Source: an uncultured Prochlorococcus sp.
GTDB lineage: Bacteria > Cyanobacteriota > Cyanobacteriia > PCC-6307 > Cyanobiaceae
DNA length: 34,888 bases
Assembly: GCA_902563335.1 (NCBI GenBank)
Contig: CACEWU010000010.1
Location: forward strand, 1 to 34,888
Direction of reading: 5' to 3'
Position numbers and translations under genes: made by a program. Positions within the stretch are counted from its first letter, which is position 1; the number at the start of each line of letters is the position of its first letter. Below, one piece after another: positions 27,081 through 33,946 of the stretch. The notes beneath the pieces are model-generated. The model worked only from the letters and a program-made list of their open reading frames with translations, was not told where the DNA came from and searched no databases.

Positions 27081-27606
27081 GGTATTTCACTGCAGATAAC
27101 ATAGCAATGATTAGGGAGGGCCAAAATAATAACCAACCTATTTGCTGGATTGAAATAACTATTTGAGTACTTCCCCATTCTGTGGGCCAAATTAAAAGAA
27201 GGATACAGACAAATTGCAGTATTGTTTTTAGTTTGCCAGTTTTTGATGCTGGACTACCTTTTTTGTCAGAAGAGCGCCAACCTGATATCAATAACTCTCT
27301 AGATAGCAGTAACCATATTGACCATACGGGTAAGACTCCTTTGCTTGCCAACCAAATTAAAGGCGCAGATAAAAGTATTTTGTCTGCAAGTGGATCTAGT
27401 CGAGCTCCCCAAGGATTACCTCCATCTGCTTTCCTCGCTAGCCATCCATCAAAGATGTCAGTTAATCCTCCTATAACAAGGATTAACCAAGCGATAGGTA
27501 ACTTTTCAAAGCAAAGCGCAGCTATAAGTGGAATGGATATGAATGCACGAAACAATGTCAACTTGTTAGCAAAAGAACGAATGTTAGATGATTTGATCAT
27601 TTTCAT
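27049..27606 (-). CDS. pgsA: CDP-diacylglycerol-glycerol-3-phosphate 3-phosphatidyltransferase
   Basis: Makes phosphatidylglycerophosphate, precursor of phosphatidylglycerol, an essential thylakoid phospholipid. From ATG 27606 the protein is 185 aa with about four to five membrane helices. The CDP-alcohol phosphotransferase signature is complete and correctly spaced: D50..D53-G54..A57-R58, then eight residues, G67...D71...D75 (DIFDGWLARKADGGNPWGAR then LDPLADK). An in-frame TTG at 27618 and a second ATG at 27600 are alternatives. The 3' end overlaps the convergent CSP41-like gene by 32 bp, so both stops lie inside the partner's coding sequence. Confidence 0.93.
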   Translation of the reverse strand: MKMIKSSNIRSFANKLTLFRAFISIPLIAALCFEKLPIAWLILVIGGLTDIFDGWLARKADGGNPWGARLDPLADKILLSAPLIWLASKGVLPVWSIWLLLSRELLISGWRSSDKKGSPASKTGKLKTILQFVCILLLIWPTEWGSTQIVISIQQIGWLLFWPSLIIAMLSAVKYLKSQIKFDQY

Positions 27607-27836
27607 ATGAAGTAGCAAAATTGAGCTATGGGACTTATTTAAACATCAAATATATCATCATTCCTTTTTAGTTATTCTACATATATCTATTTAAAAATCT
27701 TACTCTAGCTAAATTACTTCCGATTTTGACTTTGGCTACGTAATTTCTAAGTTAATAATTTTTAAAAAAAAATAATCAATATGTAATTATATGCATAATG
27801 TATGCGAAAGTGGTTTTATAGATATGTTGATTTTAC

Positions 27837-27917
27837 ATGACTACATTTCTGCTTCTGGCATTGCTTGGATCCCTTGCTCTAATGGCTTATATTGTTCGTA
27901 AAATGGAGCAGGAATGA
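27837..27917 (+). CDS. 26-aa single-span membrane peptide (candidate)
   Basis: ATG at 27837 to TGA at 27917 encodes 26 residues: MTTFLLLALLGSLALMAYIV, then RKMEQE. One transmembrane helix is followed by a short charged tail, the layout of small photosynthetic or respiratory subunits (compare PetM, PetL, PsbM), although I do not recognise a match to any. An in-frame TGA three codons upstream fixes the start. No clear Shine-Dalgarno is seen, which is not unusual in cyanobacteria. It stands alone in a 394-bp region between the pgsA start and the convergent hypothetical gene at 28001. Otherwise that region is AT-rich and empty apart from short weak hairpins. Confidence 0.55.
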   Translation: MTTFLLLALLGSLALMAYIVRKMEQE

Positions 27918-28000
27918 TTGACGACTTTAGATTAATTTAGTTTGTTTGTAATTTATAGAATCAACAGATTCTTAACTTCTTCTTAAGGAAGCTATGAGTC

Positions 28001-28543
28001 TCAACTGATTTGAGTTATTTCACAATTCAGAATTGCTTCTGCTTCCGTTGGTAGATTCAAAAAGGTGTCTAAAAGCATGTTTCCTGTCTTTTTTACACAT
28101 GCTCTTCCTGTAAGTTTGTAAATGCTATTTCTTGTTCTATTCTGAATAGTAGTAGAAGTCCTTTTATTGTTCGGCATCTTATTACTCAAGAAGGTTTTTA
28201 TAATCAAGTCAGGGGCTTTAATAACATTAAAAATCTGTAATCTAAATCGTGCGTTAAAACTAAGATTAACAGTATTTTCATTAACGGAGATATTACCACT
28301 TAATTCTTCTGTGTTTATAACTATTTCTAAACCTGGTAATAGAGGAATTCCTAAGATGCTAGTGGTAATGAAATTTAAATTCGGAATGTTAAATTTGTTC
28401 GGGTCAAAAATAATATCTTGATCACCGTTCTTCTTTGTAGAAACAATTTCTGCATTACCTCCGCCACCTTTAGCGTTGTAGGTAAATGTGGGATAATGTC
28501 CAATTTTTAATTTGCAGTCCTCTAGACTCTTTAGATTTATCAT
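28001..28543 (-). CDS. Conserved cyanobacterial hypothetical protein
   Basis: A 180-aa, mostly beta-strand soluble protein: LKIGHYPTFTYNAKGGGGNAEI, then IPNLNFITTSILGIPLLPGLEIVINTEELSGNI, VNLSFNARFRLQIFNVIKAPDLIIKT, and an end LDTFLNLPTEAEAILNCEI. The strand pattern with a lipid-binding-like GIPLLPGLEI segment suggests a DUF2993/LmeA-like or START-like lipid-handling fold, but this is a weak impression. No signal peptide is seen. A consensus -10 (TATAAT, minus strand 28566-28561) lies close upstream, so the leader is short. It is divergent from the PPC-glutaredoxin gene. Confidence 0.7.
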   Translation of the reverse strand: MINLKSLEDCKLKIGHYPTFTYNAKGGGGNAEIVSTKKNGDQDIIFDPNKFNIPNLNFITTSILGIPLLPGLEIVINTEELSGNISVNENTVNLSFNARFRLQIFNVIKAPDLIIKTFLSNKMPNNKRTSTTIQNRTRNSIYKLTGRACVKKTGNMLLDTFLNLPTEAEAILNCEITQIS

Positions 28544-28560
28544 AGAAATTTTATTTATAA

Positions 28561-28566
28561 ATTATA
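28561..28566 (-). promoter_or_regulatory. -10 element for the gene at 28001-28543
   Basis: Perfect minus-strand TATAAT about 17 bp before the ATG at 28543, with a weak TTTAAT 17 bp further upstream as a possible -35. It implies a leader of roughly ten nucleotides. The adjoining AAGGATAATCCTT (28569-28581) is a short inverted repeat that could be an operator. Confidence 0.45.
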
Positions 28567-28711
28567 TAAGGATAATCCTTTTCATTAAAATTTAGTGAGT
28601 TAAACACAATTAGAGTTTACATGCGTTGGCTAAGCAATCTTTAGTTCCATTCAGTAATTTTTACTTTTGTGTCTCGACCTCTTAACCTTGTCATGTTTGC
28701 AAGGGGCTGTT

Positions 28712-29335
28712 ATGCGATCTTTACCTGTGAAGCTATGTCCTGGAAGCGATCTCCGACTATCACTCGAAGAACTTATTAGCAAGGAACAAACATCTGGCTT
28801 TGTACTTGGTGTTGTTGGAAACCTTTCGAAAGCAGCATTTCAATGCCCTGGACGTCCAGAACCGACAGTCCTTACAGGGAATCTTGAAATAATTACCCTT
28901 AACGGAACACTTGCACCGGAAGGTGTTCATCTTCATTTGAGTCTTTCAGATGCTGACTGCAACGTTTGGGGAGGGCACTTGGAGCCAGGAACAACTGTTC
29001 TAAAGGGCGCAGACGTGTTGGTTGGATTATTTGAGAAGGAACCCTTACTTGTCAATTCCACAATCTCTACCACTACACCTGAGCTTTCTGAACCTCGTAT
29101 TGAAATTGCAGTCTTACCATCATGTCCTTGGTGTAACAGAGCATTGCGTCTACTTCGTTCTGTAGATGCCTCCTTTAATCTTTTAACTATTGATAATGAT
29201 CAATCTTTTGAATTGCTTAGTAAACGTAGCAAAATGACAACATTCCCTCAGGTATTTATAGATGGAGATTTTATAGGTGGCTACGAACAACTTGCTGAAC
29301 TTCATCGAACTGGAAAACTAACAGATTTTCGATGA
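28712..29335 (+). CDS. PPC (DUF296)-glutaredoxin fusion protein
   Basis: A 207-aa two-domain protein. Residues about 1-115 form a PPC/DUF296 domain (MRSLPVKLCPGSDLRLSLEE, TSGFVLGVVGNLSKAAF, EGVHLHLSLSDADCNVWGGHL; the HLHLSLSD and GGHL segments are its hallmarks). Residues about 129-207 form a dithiol glutaredoxin with CPWC at 138-141 and MTTFPQVFIDGDFIGGYEQL as the TxP and GG glutathione-site region. The start is ATG 28712 because it has AAGGGG seven bases upstream and begins the conserved domain; a GTG at 28667 gives a non-conserved extension. PPC domains are found in AT-hook DNA-binding proteins and in bacterial stand-alone trimers. The fusion suggests redox-linked function, mechanism unknown. 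It overlaps the next gene by 4 bp. Confidence 0.87.
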   Translation: MRSLPVKLCPGSDLRLSLEELISKEQTSGFVLGVVGNLSKAAFQCPGRPEPTVLTGNLEIITLNGTLAPEGVHLHLSLSDADCNVWGGHLEPGTTVLKGADVLVGLFEKEPLLVNSTISTTTPELSEPRIEIAVLPSCPWCNRALRLLRSVDASFNLLTIDNDQSFELLSKRSKMTTFPQVFIDGDFIGGYEQLAELHRTGKLTDFR

Positions 29336-29574
29336 ATTCACATCCCAACCCTCCAATATCCTTAAGCTTCTGGTCAGAAAAACCATGGTGGTGTCAGCCA
29401 TGGACAATAATTCTATCTGGTCTATTTATCATAATTGCTAGTTGGATTAGTCTTCATAAACCCTTTATTACAGTTGCTTTATCATTGCTAGTACTGATTT
29501 GGTGGTTTATGTTTCTTTTTCTCGCTCCTAGGGCTTACTTAGAATATCAAAATCAATTAGATCCAAATGAATAA
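29332..29574 (+). CDS. Small two-helix membrane protein (DUF6737-like)
   Basis: An 80-aa protein with an aromatic N-terminal segment (SFWSEKPWWCQPWTIILSG), two transmembrane helices (about residues 24-40 and 45-63), and a polar tail (APRAYLEYQNQLDPNE). The pattern FWSxKPWWCQPWTI resembles a conserved cyanobacterial family annotated as DUF6737; the family name is from memory. Function is unknown. Its ATG overlaps the stop of the PPC-glutaredoxin gene (ATGA), so the two are translationally coupled and may work together at a membrane. Confidence 0.75.
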   Translation: MNSHPNPPISLSFWSEKPWWCQPWTIILSGLFIIIASWISLHKPFITVALSLLVLIWWFMFLFLAPRAYLEYQNQLDPNE

Positions 29575-29643
29575 TTATTATTACCGATAAATCTAATTAA
29601 TTGAGAAATTTACTTACAAAAACTCTACCACTTTAATTAATTC

Positions 29644-29745
29644 ATAATAATAATTTCTCCATATCGGGATATTTCTACTGAGGAGCAATTTTCTCGTCAA
29701 GATATGTTTGATATTGATTGCCCTTCTAGTGATCAAAAAAGTTAA
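29644..29745 (+). other. Protein-like open frame without a standard start codon
   Basis: Between the DUF6737-like gene and the GNAT gene, one frame is open from an upstream TAA to TAA at 29743-29745 and reads SPYRDISTEEQFSRQDMFD, then IDCPSSDQKS. It looks like real protein but lacks ATG, GTG or TTG ahead of this segment; only ATA/ATT triplets (29644-29655) or an internal ATG (29704) are available. It could be a small gene with a non-canonical ATT start, one with a damaged start, or chance. It ends 12 bp before the GNAT start. Confidence 0.25.
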
Positions 29746-29757
29746 ATCCATTCAAAA

Positions 29758-30645
29758 ATGCCATCTAGTTTAAAAATTCGACCTCTTCAACAGAAAGACA
29801 TCCCAAAGGTTACGTTGTGGTCTCGTATCGAAGGATTTGCTCCTGGTGCTGGTGATGTCTCTATCTATCAACACACCGATCGACAGGGGCTTTGGGTCGG
29901 ATTGCTCGATAAACAGCCTATAGGCTGCATAGCCGGTGTTCGATACAACGCTTCATATGGATTTGTGGGCCTTTTTCTCGTTGTCAAAGAGCAACGGGGA
30001 AAAGGATATGGAGTTCAGCTTTGGAAACATGCACTTCAACATTTAGTTGACTTACCTTGTATTGGATTGGAGGCGGCTCCAGATCGCGTTGGTGATTATT
30101 CAGGTTGGGGATTTAGAAAGTCTTCAATAACAACACGTTGGCAATGGCGTGGAGATGGAAGTAATCTTAATAACAATAGTTATGGAAATAAATTTGACGA
30201 TTTGATGATTCTGGAAGGTAGACAAATTCCATCAAGTGTTGTTCAGACATATGATGCAAAAAGAGAGCCATCGCCTAGACCGCACTTTTTATCAGATTGG
30301 CTTAACCATCCAGCAGGAACTGTTCTTGCACTAGTTGATAAAAATGGCTCATGTCATGGCTTCGGACGTATTAGGCCATGTCTCTTGCGTCATGGAGAGG
30401 GTTGGCGTATTGGGCCCTTGCTTGCTGATACTCCAGAATTGGCAGATTATCTTCTAAGGAAATTACTTGATCGTCACCCTGGAGTTGTCCTATTTGATGC
30501 TCCTGGACTGAACAAAAATGTTCCTTCTATACTACGAAGAATTGGCTTTGAAGAAGTATCTCAGACTATGAGGATGTATAAAGGTAATCAACCTCCAATC
30601 TCAATGAAAGATGTATATGCACTGGCTTGCCTAGAACTTGGATGA
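29758..30645 (+). CDS. GNAT N-acetyltransferase with C-terminal YitH/HolE-type domain
   Basis: A 295-aa protein. The N-terminal GNAT domain (about 1-130) has SLKIRPLQQKDIPKVTLWSRIEGFAPG, WVGLLDKQPIGCIAGVRYNASYGFVGLFLVVKEQRGKGYGVQLWKHAL (EQRGKGYG is the acetyl-CoA pyrophosphate loop) and GWGFRKS. The C-terminal half (about 160-290, HFLSDWLNHPAGTVLALVDKNGSCHGFGRIRPC and WRIGPLLADTPELADYLLRKLLDRHPG, ending GFEEVSQTMRMYKG) matches the second domain of YitH-like acetyltransferases. Substrate unknown. The start is ATG at 29758. Confidence 0.85.
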   Translation: MPSSLKIRPLQQKDIPKVTLWSRIEGFAPGAGDVSIYQHTDRQGLWVGLLDKQPIGCIAGVRYNASYGFVGLFLVVKEQRGKGYGVQLWKHALQHLVDLPCIGLEAAPDRVGDYSGWGFRKSSITTRWQWRGDGSNLNNNSYGNKFDDLMILEGRQIPSSVVQTYDAKREPSPRPHFLSDWLNHPAGTVLALVDKNGSCHGFGRIRPCLLRHGEGWRIGPLLADTPELADYLLRKLLDRHPGVVLFDAPGLNKNVPSILRRIGFEEVSQTMRMYKGNQPPISMKDVYALACLELG

Positions 30646-30727
30646 TAAATACTTTGGCTTTAGAGCTATGTTCTTTTCAATTTTCAATATATTAACTAAT
30701 TTCCAACATTAAGTAACTAATAGCTAA

Positions 30728-30943
30728 TCAAATATCATCATTAGATTTGTTGTAGTATAAATCCCGTAGATATTGTTTTTCTGTAGTCAGTTCCCCTTCT
30801 AACTGTTCTATCAGCCTTGTTACTAATTTCTGGAATTCAGGCTGACACCCGCGGAATGCTGCTTTATGACGAATTGGTTCATTTCGCGTTCTTAAATCGG
30901 TAAGCATTAATTGTAAAGCGTCAATTTTTGAGTTCGTGTTCAC
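30728..30943 (-). CDS. Small helical hypothetical protein
   Basis: A 71-aa polar protein (NSKIDALQLMLTDLRTRN, then EPIRHKAAFRGCQPEFQKLV, then a helix LIEQLEGELTTEKQYLRDLYYNK). It is predicted to be almost all helix with a single Cys. The start is GTG at 30943, preceded by a purine-rich GATGAAGAA that can act as ribosome binding site. It lies 25 bp downstream of the SDR gene start region on the same strand order, facing the convergent GNAT gene. I do not recognise a family beyond a likely picocyanobacterial conserved hypothetical. Confidence 0.65.
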   Translation of the reverse strand: MNTNSKIDALQLMLTDLRTRNEPIRHKAAFRGCQPEFQKLVTRLIEQLEGELTTEKQYLRDLYYNKSNDDI

Positions 30944-30968
30944 TTCTTCATCTCATTGATTACTTAGT

Positions 30969-31646
30969 TTATGACGGCTGCGGTTCAAATCCCTGTATTG
31001 CTTTTTGCATAGTTGTAACGGGTTGATCTTGGCCGCTTGTAACTTCCACAATTTTGCCTATTGATGATGGGGTGGCTAGTGCCTCTATACAGCATTTAGC
31101 AACTAGTCGTCGAGGAATATAGGCTTCTTCCTGTAAATCCCGACTTGTATAAACCACATTCTCCTGATCAAGGTCACTTTCTTTTTCATTTAGTCCACCT
31201 GGTCGTATTACTGTCCAATCGAGACCACTTTCTTCTAGGGCTTTTTCACCAATACGTTTCCACAAAAGGATAAGACCAAAAAGGTTCAGTGGGTGTAGAA
31301 ACCTACCAGCGCAGAGAGAACTTACAAGAATCACGCGCTTTACACCGACACGCTTGCAACTATTAATTTGTCTTTTCACTCCAAAAGCATCAACTCGTGC
31401 AGGACCAGTTAGATCTATTGATGGCCTTGCACCTGTCGCAATAATTAGTGCATGACAATCATTCAATGCAGCATCTAGAGACTTTTGGTCTGTTAGAGAT
31501 GTGACAATTTGATCTAATGATTTAATGCTTTCAGGAACTTGTGATTCTTTGCGCAGAATTAACTTAACGTTGTGTTTTGCCAATATAGCCTCTTCAGCAA
31601 TTCGATATCCAGTTTTCCCAGAGGCCCCGCTAATAGCTATTCTCAT
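30969..31646 (-). CDS. NAD(P)-binding atypical SDR protein
   Basis: A 225-aa protein with the NmrA/Ycf39-like dinucleotide motif GASGKTGYRIAEEA at residues 7-20. Other segments are LDAALNDCHALIIATGARPSIDLTGPARVDAFGVKRQINSCKRVGVKRVILVSSLCAG, ALEESGLDWTVIRPGGLNEKES and IPRRLVAKCCIEAL. Such proteins are often found in phototrophs, where relatives (Ycf39, plant Tic62-like) have roles in photosystem or redox functions; the exact role here is unknown. The start is ATG at 31646. The small helical gene at 30728-30943 follows 25 bp downstream and may be co-transcribed. Confidence 0.85.
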   Translation of the reverse strand: MRIAISGASGKTGYRIAEEAILAKHNVKLILRKESQVPESIKSLDQIVTSLTDQKSLDAALNDCHALIIATGARPSIDLTGPARVDAFGVKRQINSCKRVGVKRVILVSSLCAGRFLHPLNLFGLILLWKRIGEKALEESGLDWTVIRPGGLNEKESDLDQENVVYTSRDLQEEAYIPRRLVAKCCIEALATPSSIGKIVEVTSGQDQPVTTMQKAIQGFEPQPS

Positions 31647-31803
31647 GATTAGGTTGAATAAGTAATTTCCATTATTTATTGAATATAGTTAATTTCCAGT
31701 ATTGTTTCTATTGTTTTACTATATTTTAAGATATTTATAATCTTGTTATCTTGAATAATAATCAATGTCTGAAATTAAACGTATAAATTAGTATTTTTTT
31801 ACT

Positions 31804-32451
31804 TTATGCTTTTTTAACTTGTACTGGGTGTGTCCTACTTGGGAAGAGTTTACAACACAATGGACATCTTCTGCCATCACAACCTCTGGCTGTGCAATAC
31901 TCTCGCCCATAAAAGATCATTTGTAGATGAAGATCATTCCAATTACTCTTAGGAAATAACCTTTTAAGGTCAAATTCTGTACGCGTTACACTTTGACCTG
32001 TCGTGAGTTCCCATCGTTGGGCTAAACGGTGAATATGTGTATCTACAGGAAAGGTTGGTATTCCAAAAAATTGCGCTAAAACAACACTTGCTGTTTTATG
32101 GCCAACTCCTGGTAATGACTCTAATTCACTGAATGTGCTGGGAACCTTAGAGTTATAAAGGTGAATTAACATCTTCGATAGGTTAAATATGTGAGTTGCT
32201 TTTCGACGTGCAAGGCCTAGTTGTGAAATTCTTTTATAAATATTTTCCTCTCCTAGTTCAATCATTTCCGAGGGACTACTTGCTAATTTAAACAAATCTG
32301 GTGTTAATTCATTTACTTTTTTATCAGTAGATTGAGCACTAAGTAATACAGCAATAAGTAGGGTATAAGCATTGCTATGGTTAAGTGGAACTTTCGGACT
32401 GGGATACAAATCCTGTAGGAATTGACAAATGAATTTAACTTTATCCTCCAT
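31804..32451 (-). CDS. nth: Endonuclease III with atypical Fe-S cysteine spacing
   Basis: Bifunctional DNA glycosylase/AP lyase for oxidised pyrimidines in base excision repair. The ATG at 32451 gives 215 aa; a GTG two codons earlier (32457) is also possible. The helix-hairpin-helix LPGVGHKTASVVL holds the catalytic Lys, and VDTHIHRLAQRW the catalytic Asp. The C-terminal cluster region reads CTARGCDGRRCPLCCKLFP: cysteines at relative positions 0, 5, 10, 13 and 14, versus 0, 7, 10 and 16 in E. coli Nth. Enough cysteines remain to bind [4Fe-4S], but the ligands must differ. A 187-bp AT-rich gap separates it from futC. Confidence 0.94.
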   Translation of the reverse strand: MEDKVKFICQFLQDLYPSPKVPLNHSNAYTLLIAVLLSAQSTDKKVNELTPDLFKLASSPSEMIELGEENIYKRISQLGLARRKATHIFNLSKMLIHLYNSKVPSTFSELESLPGVGHKTASVVLAQFFGIPTFPVDTHIHRLAQRWELTTGQSVTRTEFDLKRLFPKSNWNDLHLQMIFYGREYCTARGCDGRRCPLCCKLFPSRTHPVQVKKA

Positions 32452-32644
32452 TGTCACAATAAAATATGAATATTATATATTGTATAACCGTAAATTGGAT
32501 ATACCAAACTTCTAAGTTGCGCCAATGAATAAATTTAATTCAATTAGGTAGGAAGGATATTTATGTAAGGTTAGTTTTATTTAATAGGTAATTTAAACTA
32601 TCATTATTGCATCAAAAAGCCTAGTTTATGAAGTAGTGAGGGCA

Positions 32645-33706
32645 TCAACATAAATTACAGCTAATAGCTCCTGGGAAAAGTATACCTTTTTGCCCAGGGT
32701 TGAACTTTATGAAACACCTATCACCTGCCTTTAATGGCTCTTCTAATGGTTGCCAAACCCTGAGCAATTGCTTATTTACAAGAATTTTAAGCAGCCAATG
32801 ACTTCCCAAAAACTCTCGTCCATGTACTAGAGCATCTCCTTCAGGGTGTGCTTTAACATGAAGAGCATGCTCATCAATAAGTAATTCCATAGTGGGATCG
32901 ATTGGAGAATTGTGAATATATGCAAGAGGCCCAACAGGTGTCATTAATTTATCATGTCTACATTTTACTGGTAGCACATTTCTTTGTAATACAAACCTTC
33001 CAACAAATGGTGTGGCAGGTTCATGTACTAATTGGGTTGGTGTTGAACATTGATGAAATTGACCATCTTTCATTATTGCTACTCGATCACAAATTGCTAA
33101 TGCTTCTTGTGGATCATGTGTTACCAATAGTCCACTTGCCGAGCATGTTGATAATACTTCTTGTAGTTCACTTCTAAGCCGATTACGAACGTCCACATCA
33201 AGATTTGAGAAAGGTTCATCCATAATTACAAGTGAATTACCTGGGGCAAGAGCTCTTGCCAAAGCAAGTCTTTGCCTTTGACCACCTGATAATTCGTGGG
33301 GGTAATGGTTACTTAATTCAGACAGCCCTAACAAACTTAGAAGCCAATTTGCCCTATCTTTATCTTGCCCACGCTTAAGGCCAAAACAAACATTCTTCCA
33401 GGCATTTAGATGAGGGAAAAGTGCATAGTCCTGGAAAACCATTCCAACTCCTCTCCTCTCAGGAGGTAGAAGTCTAGTTGCAGATGCAACTAATTGATCA
33501 TGTATATAAATTTCTCCTTGTGATGGCCTTTCAAAACCAGCTATTAATCTCAATAGCGTTGTTTTACCACATCCAGATGGACCTAATAATCCAATTAGTT
33601 CACCTTCCTTTAGATTTAGATCTATCGATTTTAATGTCCATAATTTATGAGGGCTATGAGGATACTTGTGCCATAGATCTTTTATTTTTAGTTGAGTAGA
33701 TGTCAT
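32645..33706 (-). CDS. futC: ABC transporter ATP-binding protein, probably iron(III) (FutC/FbpC type)
   Basis: A 353-aa ATPase that would energise import through an inner-membrane permease not encoded in this window. Walker A GLLGPSGCGKTTLLRL, Q-loop VFQDYALFP, signature HELSGGQRQRLALARALA, Walker B LVIMDEPFSNLD and the H-loop VTHDPQEAL are all intact. The C-terminal region from about 235 is a TOBE-like regulatory domain. The family also includes sulfate, polyamine and maltose ATPases; the iron assignment rests on overall resemblance and on the neighbouring Cys-rich peptide and Crp-family gene, so it is inference. It has its own upstream block (AGGTACCT at 33752-33759) shared with the Crp gene. 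Confidence 0.82.
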   Translation of the reverse strand: MTSTQLKIKDLWHKYPHSPHKLWTLKSIDLNLKEGELIGLLGPSGCGKTTLLRLIAGFERPSQGEIYIHDQLVASATRLLPPERRGVGMVFQDYALFPHLNAWKNVCFGLKRGQDKDRANWLLSLLGLSELSNHYPHELSGGQRQRLALARALAPGNSLVIMDEPFSNLDVDVRNRLRSELQEVLSTCSASGLLVTHDPQEALAICDRVAIMKDGQFHQCSTPTQLVHEPATPFVGRFVLQRNVLPVKCRHDKLMTPVGPLAYIHNSPIDPTMELLIDEHALHVKAHPEGDALVHGREFLGSHWLLKILVNKQLLRVWQPLEEPLKAGDRCFIKFNPGQKGILFPGAISCNLC

Positions 33707-33733
33707 ACAATCTATTCAGTTTATTAGTGATAG

Positions 33734-33759
33734 AAACATATAATGGTTGTTAGGTACCT
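33734..33759 (-). promoter_or_regulatory. futC upstream block with AGGTACCT palindrome
   Basis: Minus strand: AGGTACCTAA, then CAAC, then CATTA, then TATGTTT, ending 27 nt before the futC ATG. The same elements in the same order occur upstream of the Crp-family gene (34597-34576). TATGTTT or the overlapping TATATG may serve as the -10, with the palindrome just upstream as an operator in the -35 zone. Confidence 0.55.
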
Positions 33760-33760
33760 A

Positions 33761-33892
33761 TTAACTCCCAGAACACCTACATTTTCCACCTTTCCATTTT
33801 GAGCATTTTGACTTTTTACATGTTTTTTTCTTATTAGTTTTTGGACCACGGCGTAAGAAACCGAATGTTTGTAAATTAGATGAAATAATCAT
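33761..33892 (-). CDS. 43-aa Cys/Lys-rich peptide
   Basis: ATG at 33892 to TAA at 33761 encodes 43 residues. The N-terminal half is MIISSNLQTFGFLRRGPKTN. The second half is extremely basic with four cysteines (C25, C30, C38, C40; pattern CxxxxC then CxC) and one Trp at 33. Ten Lys and three Arg give a strongly positive peptide. It is not recognised; it could bind a metal or Fe-S cluster, nucleic acid, or be a ribosome-associated mini-protein. It sits 54 bp downstream of the Crp-family stop and its stop nearly touches the futC upstream block. The context points to metal homeostasis, by inference only. Codon use (AAA, TGT, GGT) is like its neighbours. Confidence 0.65.
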   Translation of the reverse strand: MIISSNLQTFGFLRRGPKTNKKKTCKKSKCSKWKGGKCRCSGS

Positions 33893-33946
33893 GCTGTTAG
33901 CTAGCAAATTTTGTAGGAAGAGGAATTATCATCATTACTAGGTGTT

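Noticed and set aside
28005-28020. CTCAA-CTGAT-TTGAG hairpin at the end of the gene at 28001
   Set aside because: Short stem inside a coding end, followed only by TTATTT; too weak to call.
32902-33699. Hydrophobic plus-strand frames opposite futC
   Set aside because: Leu/Val-rich antisense translations of an ABC ATPase, a common artefact.
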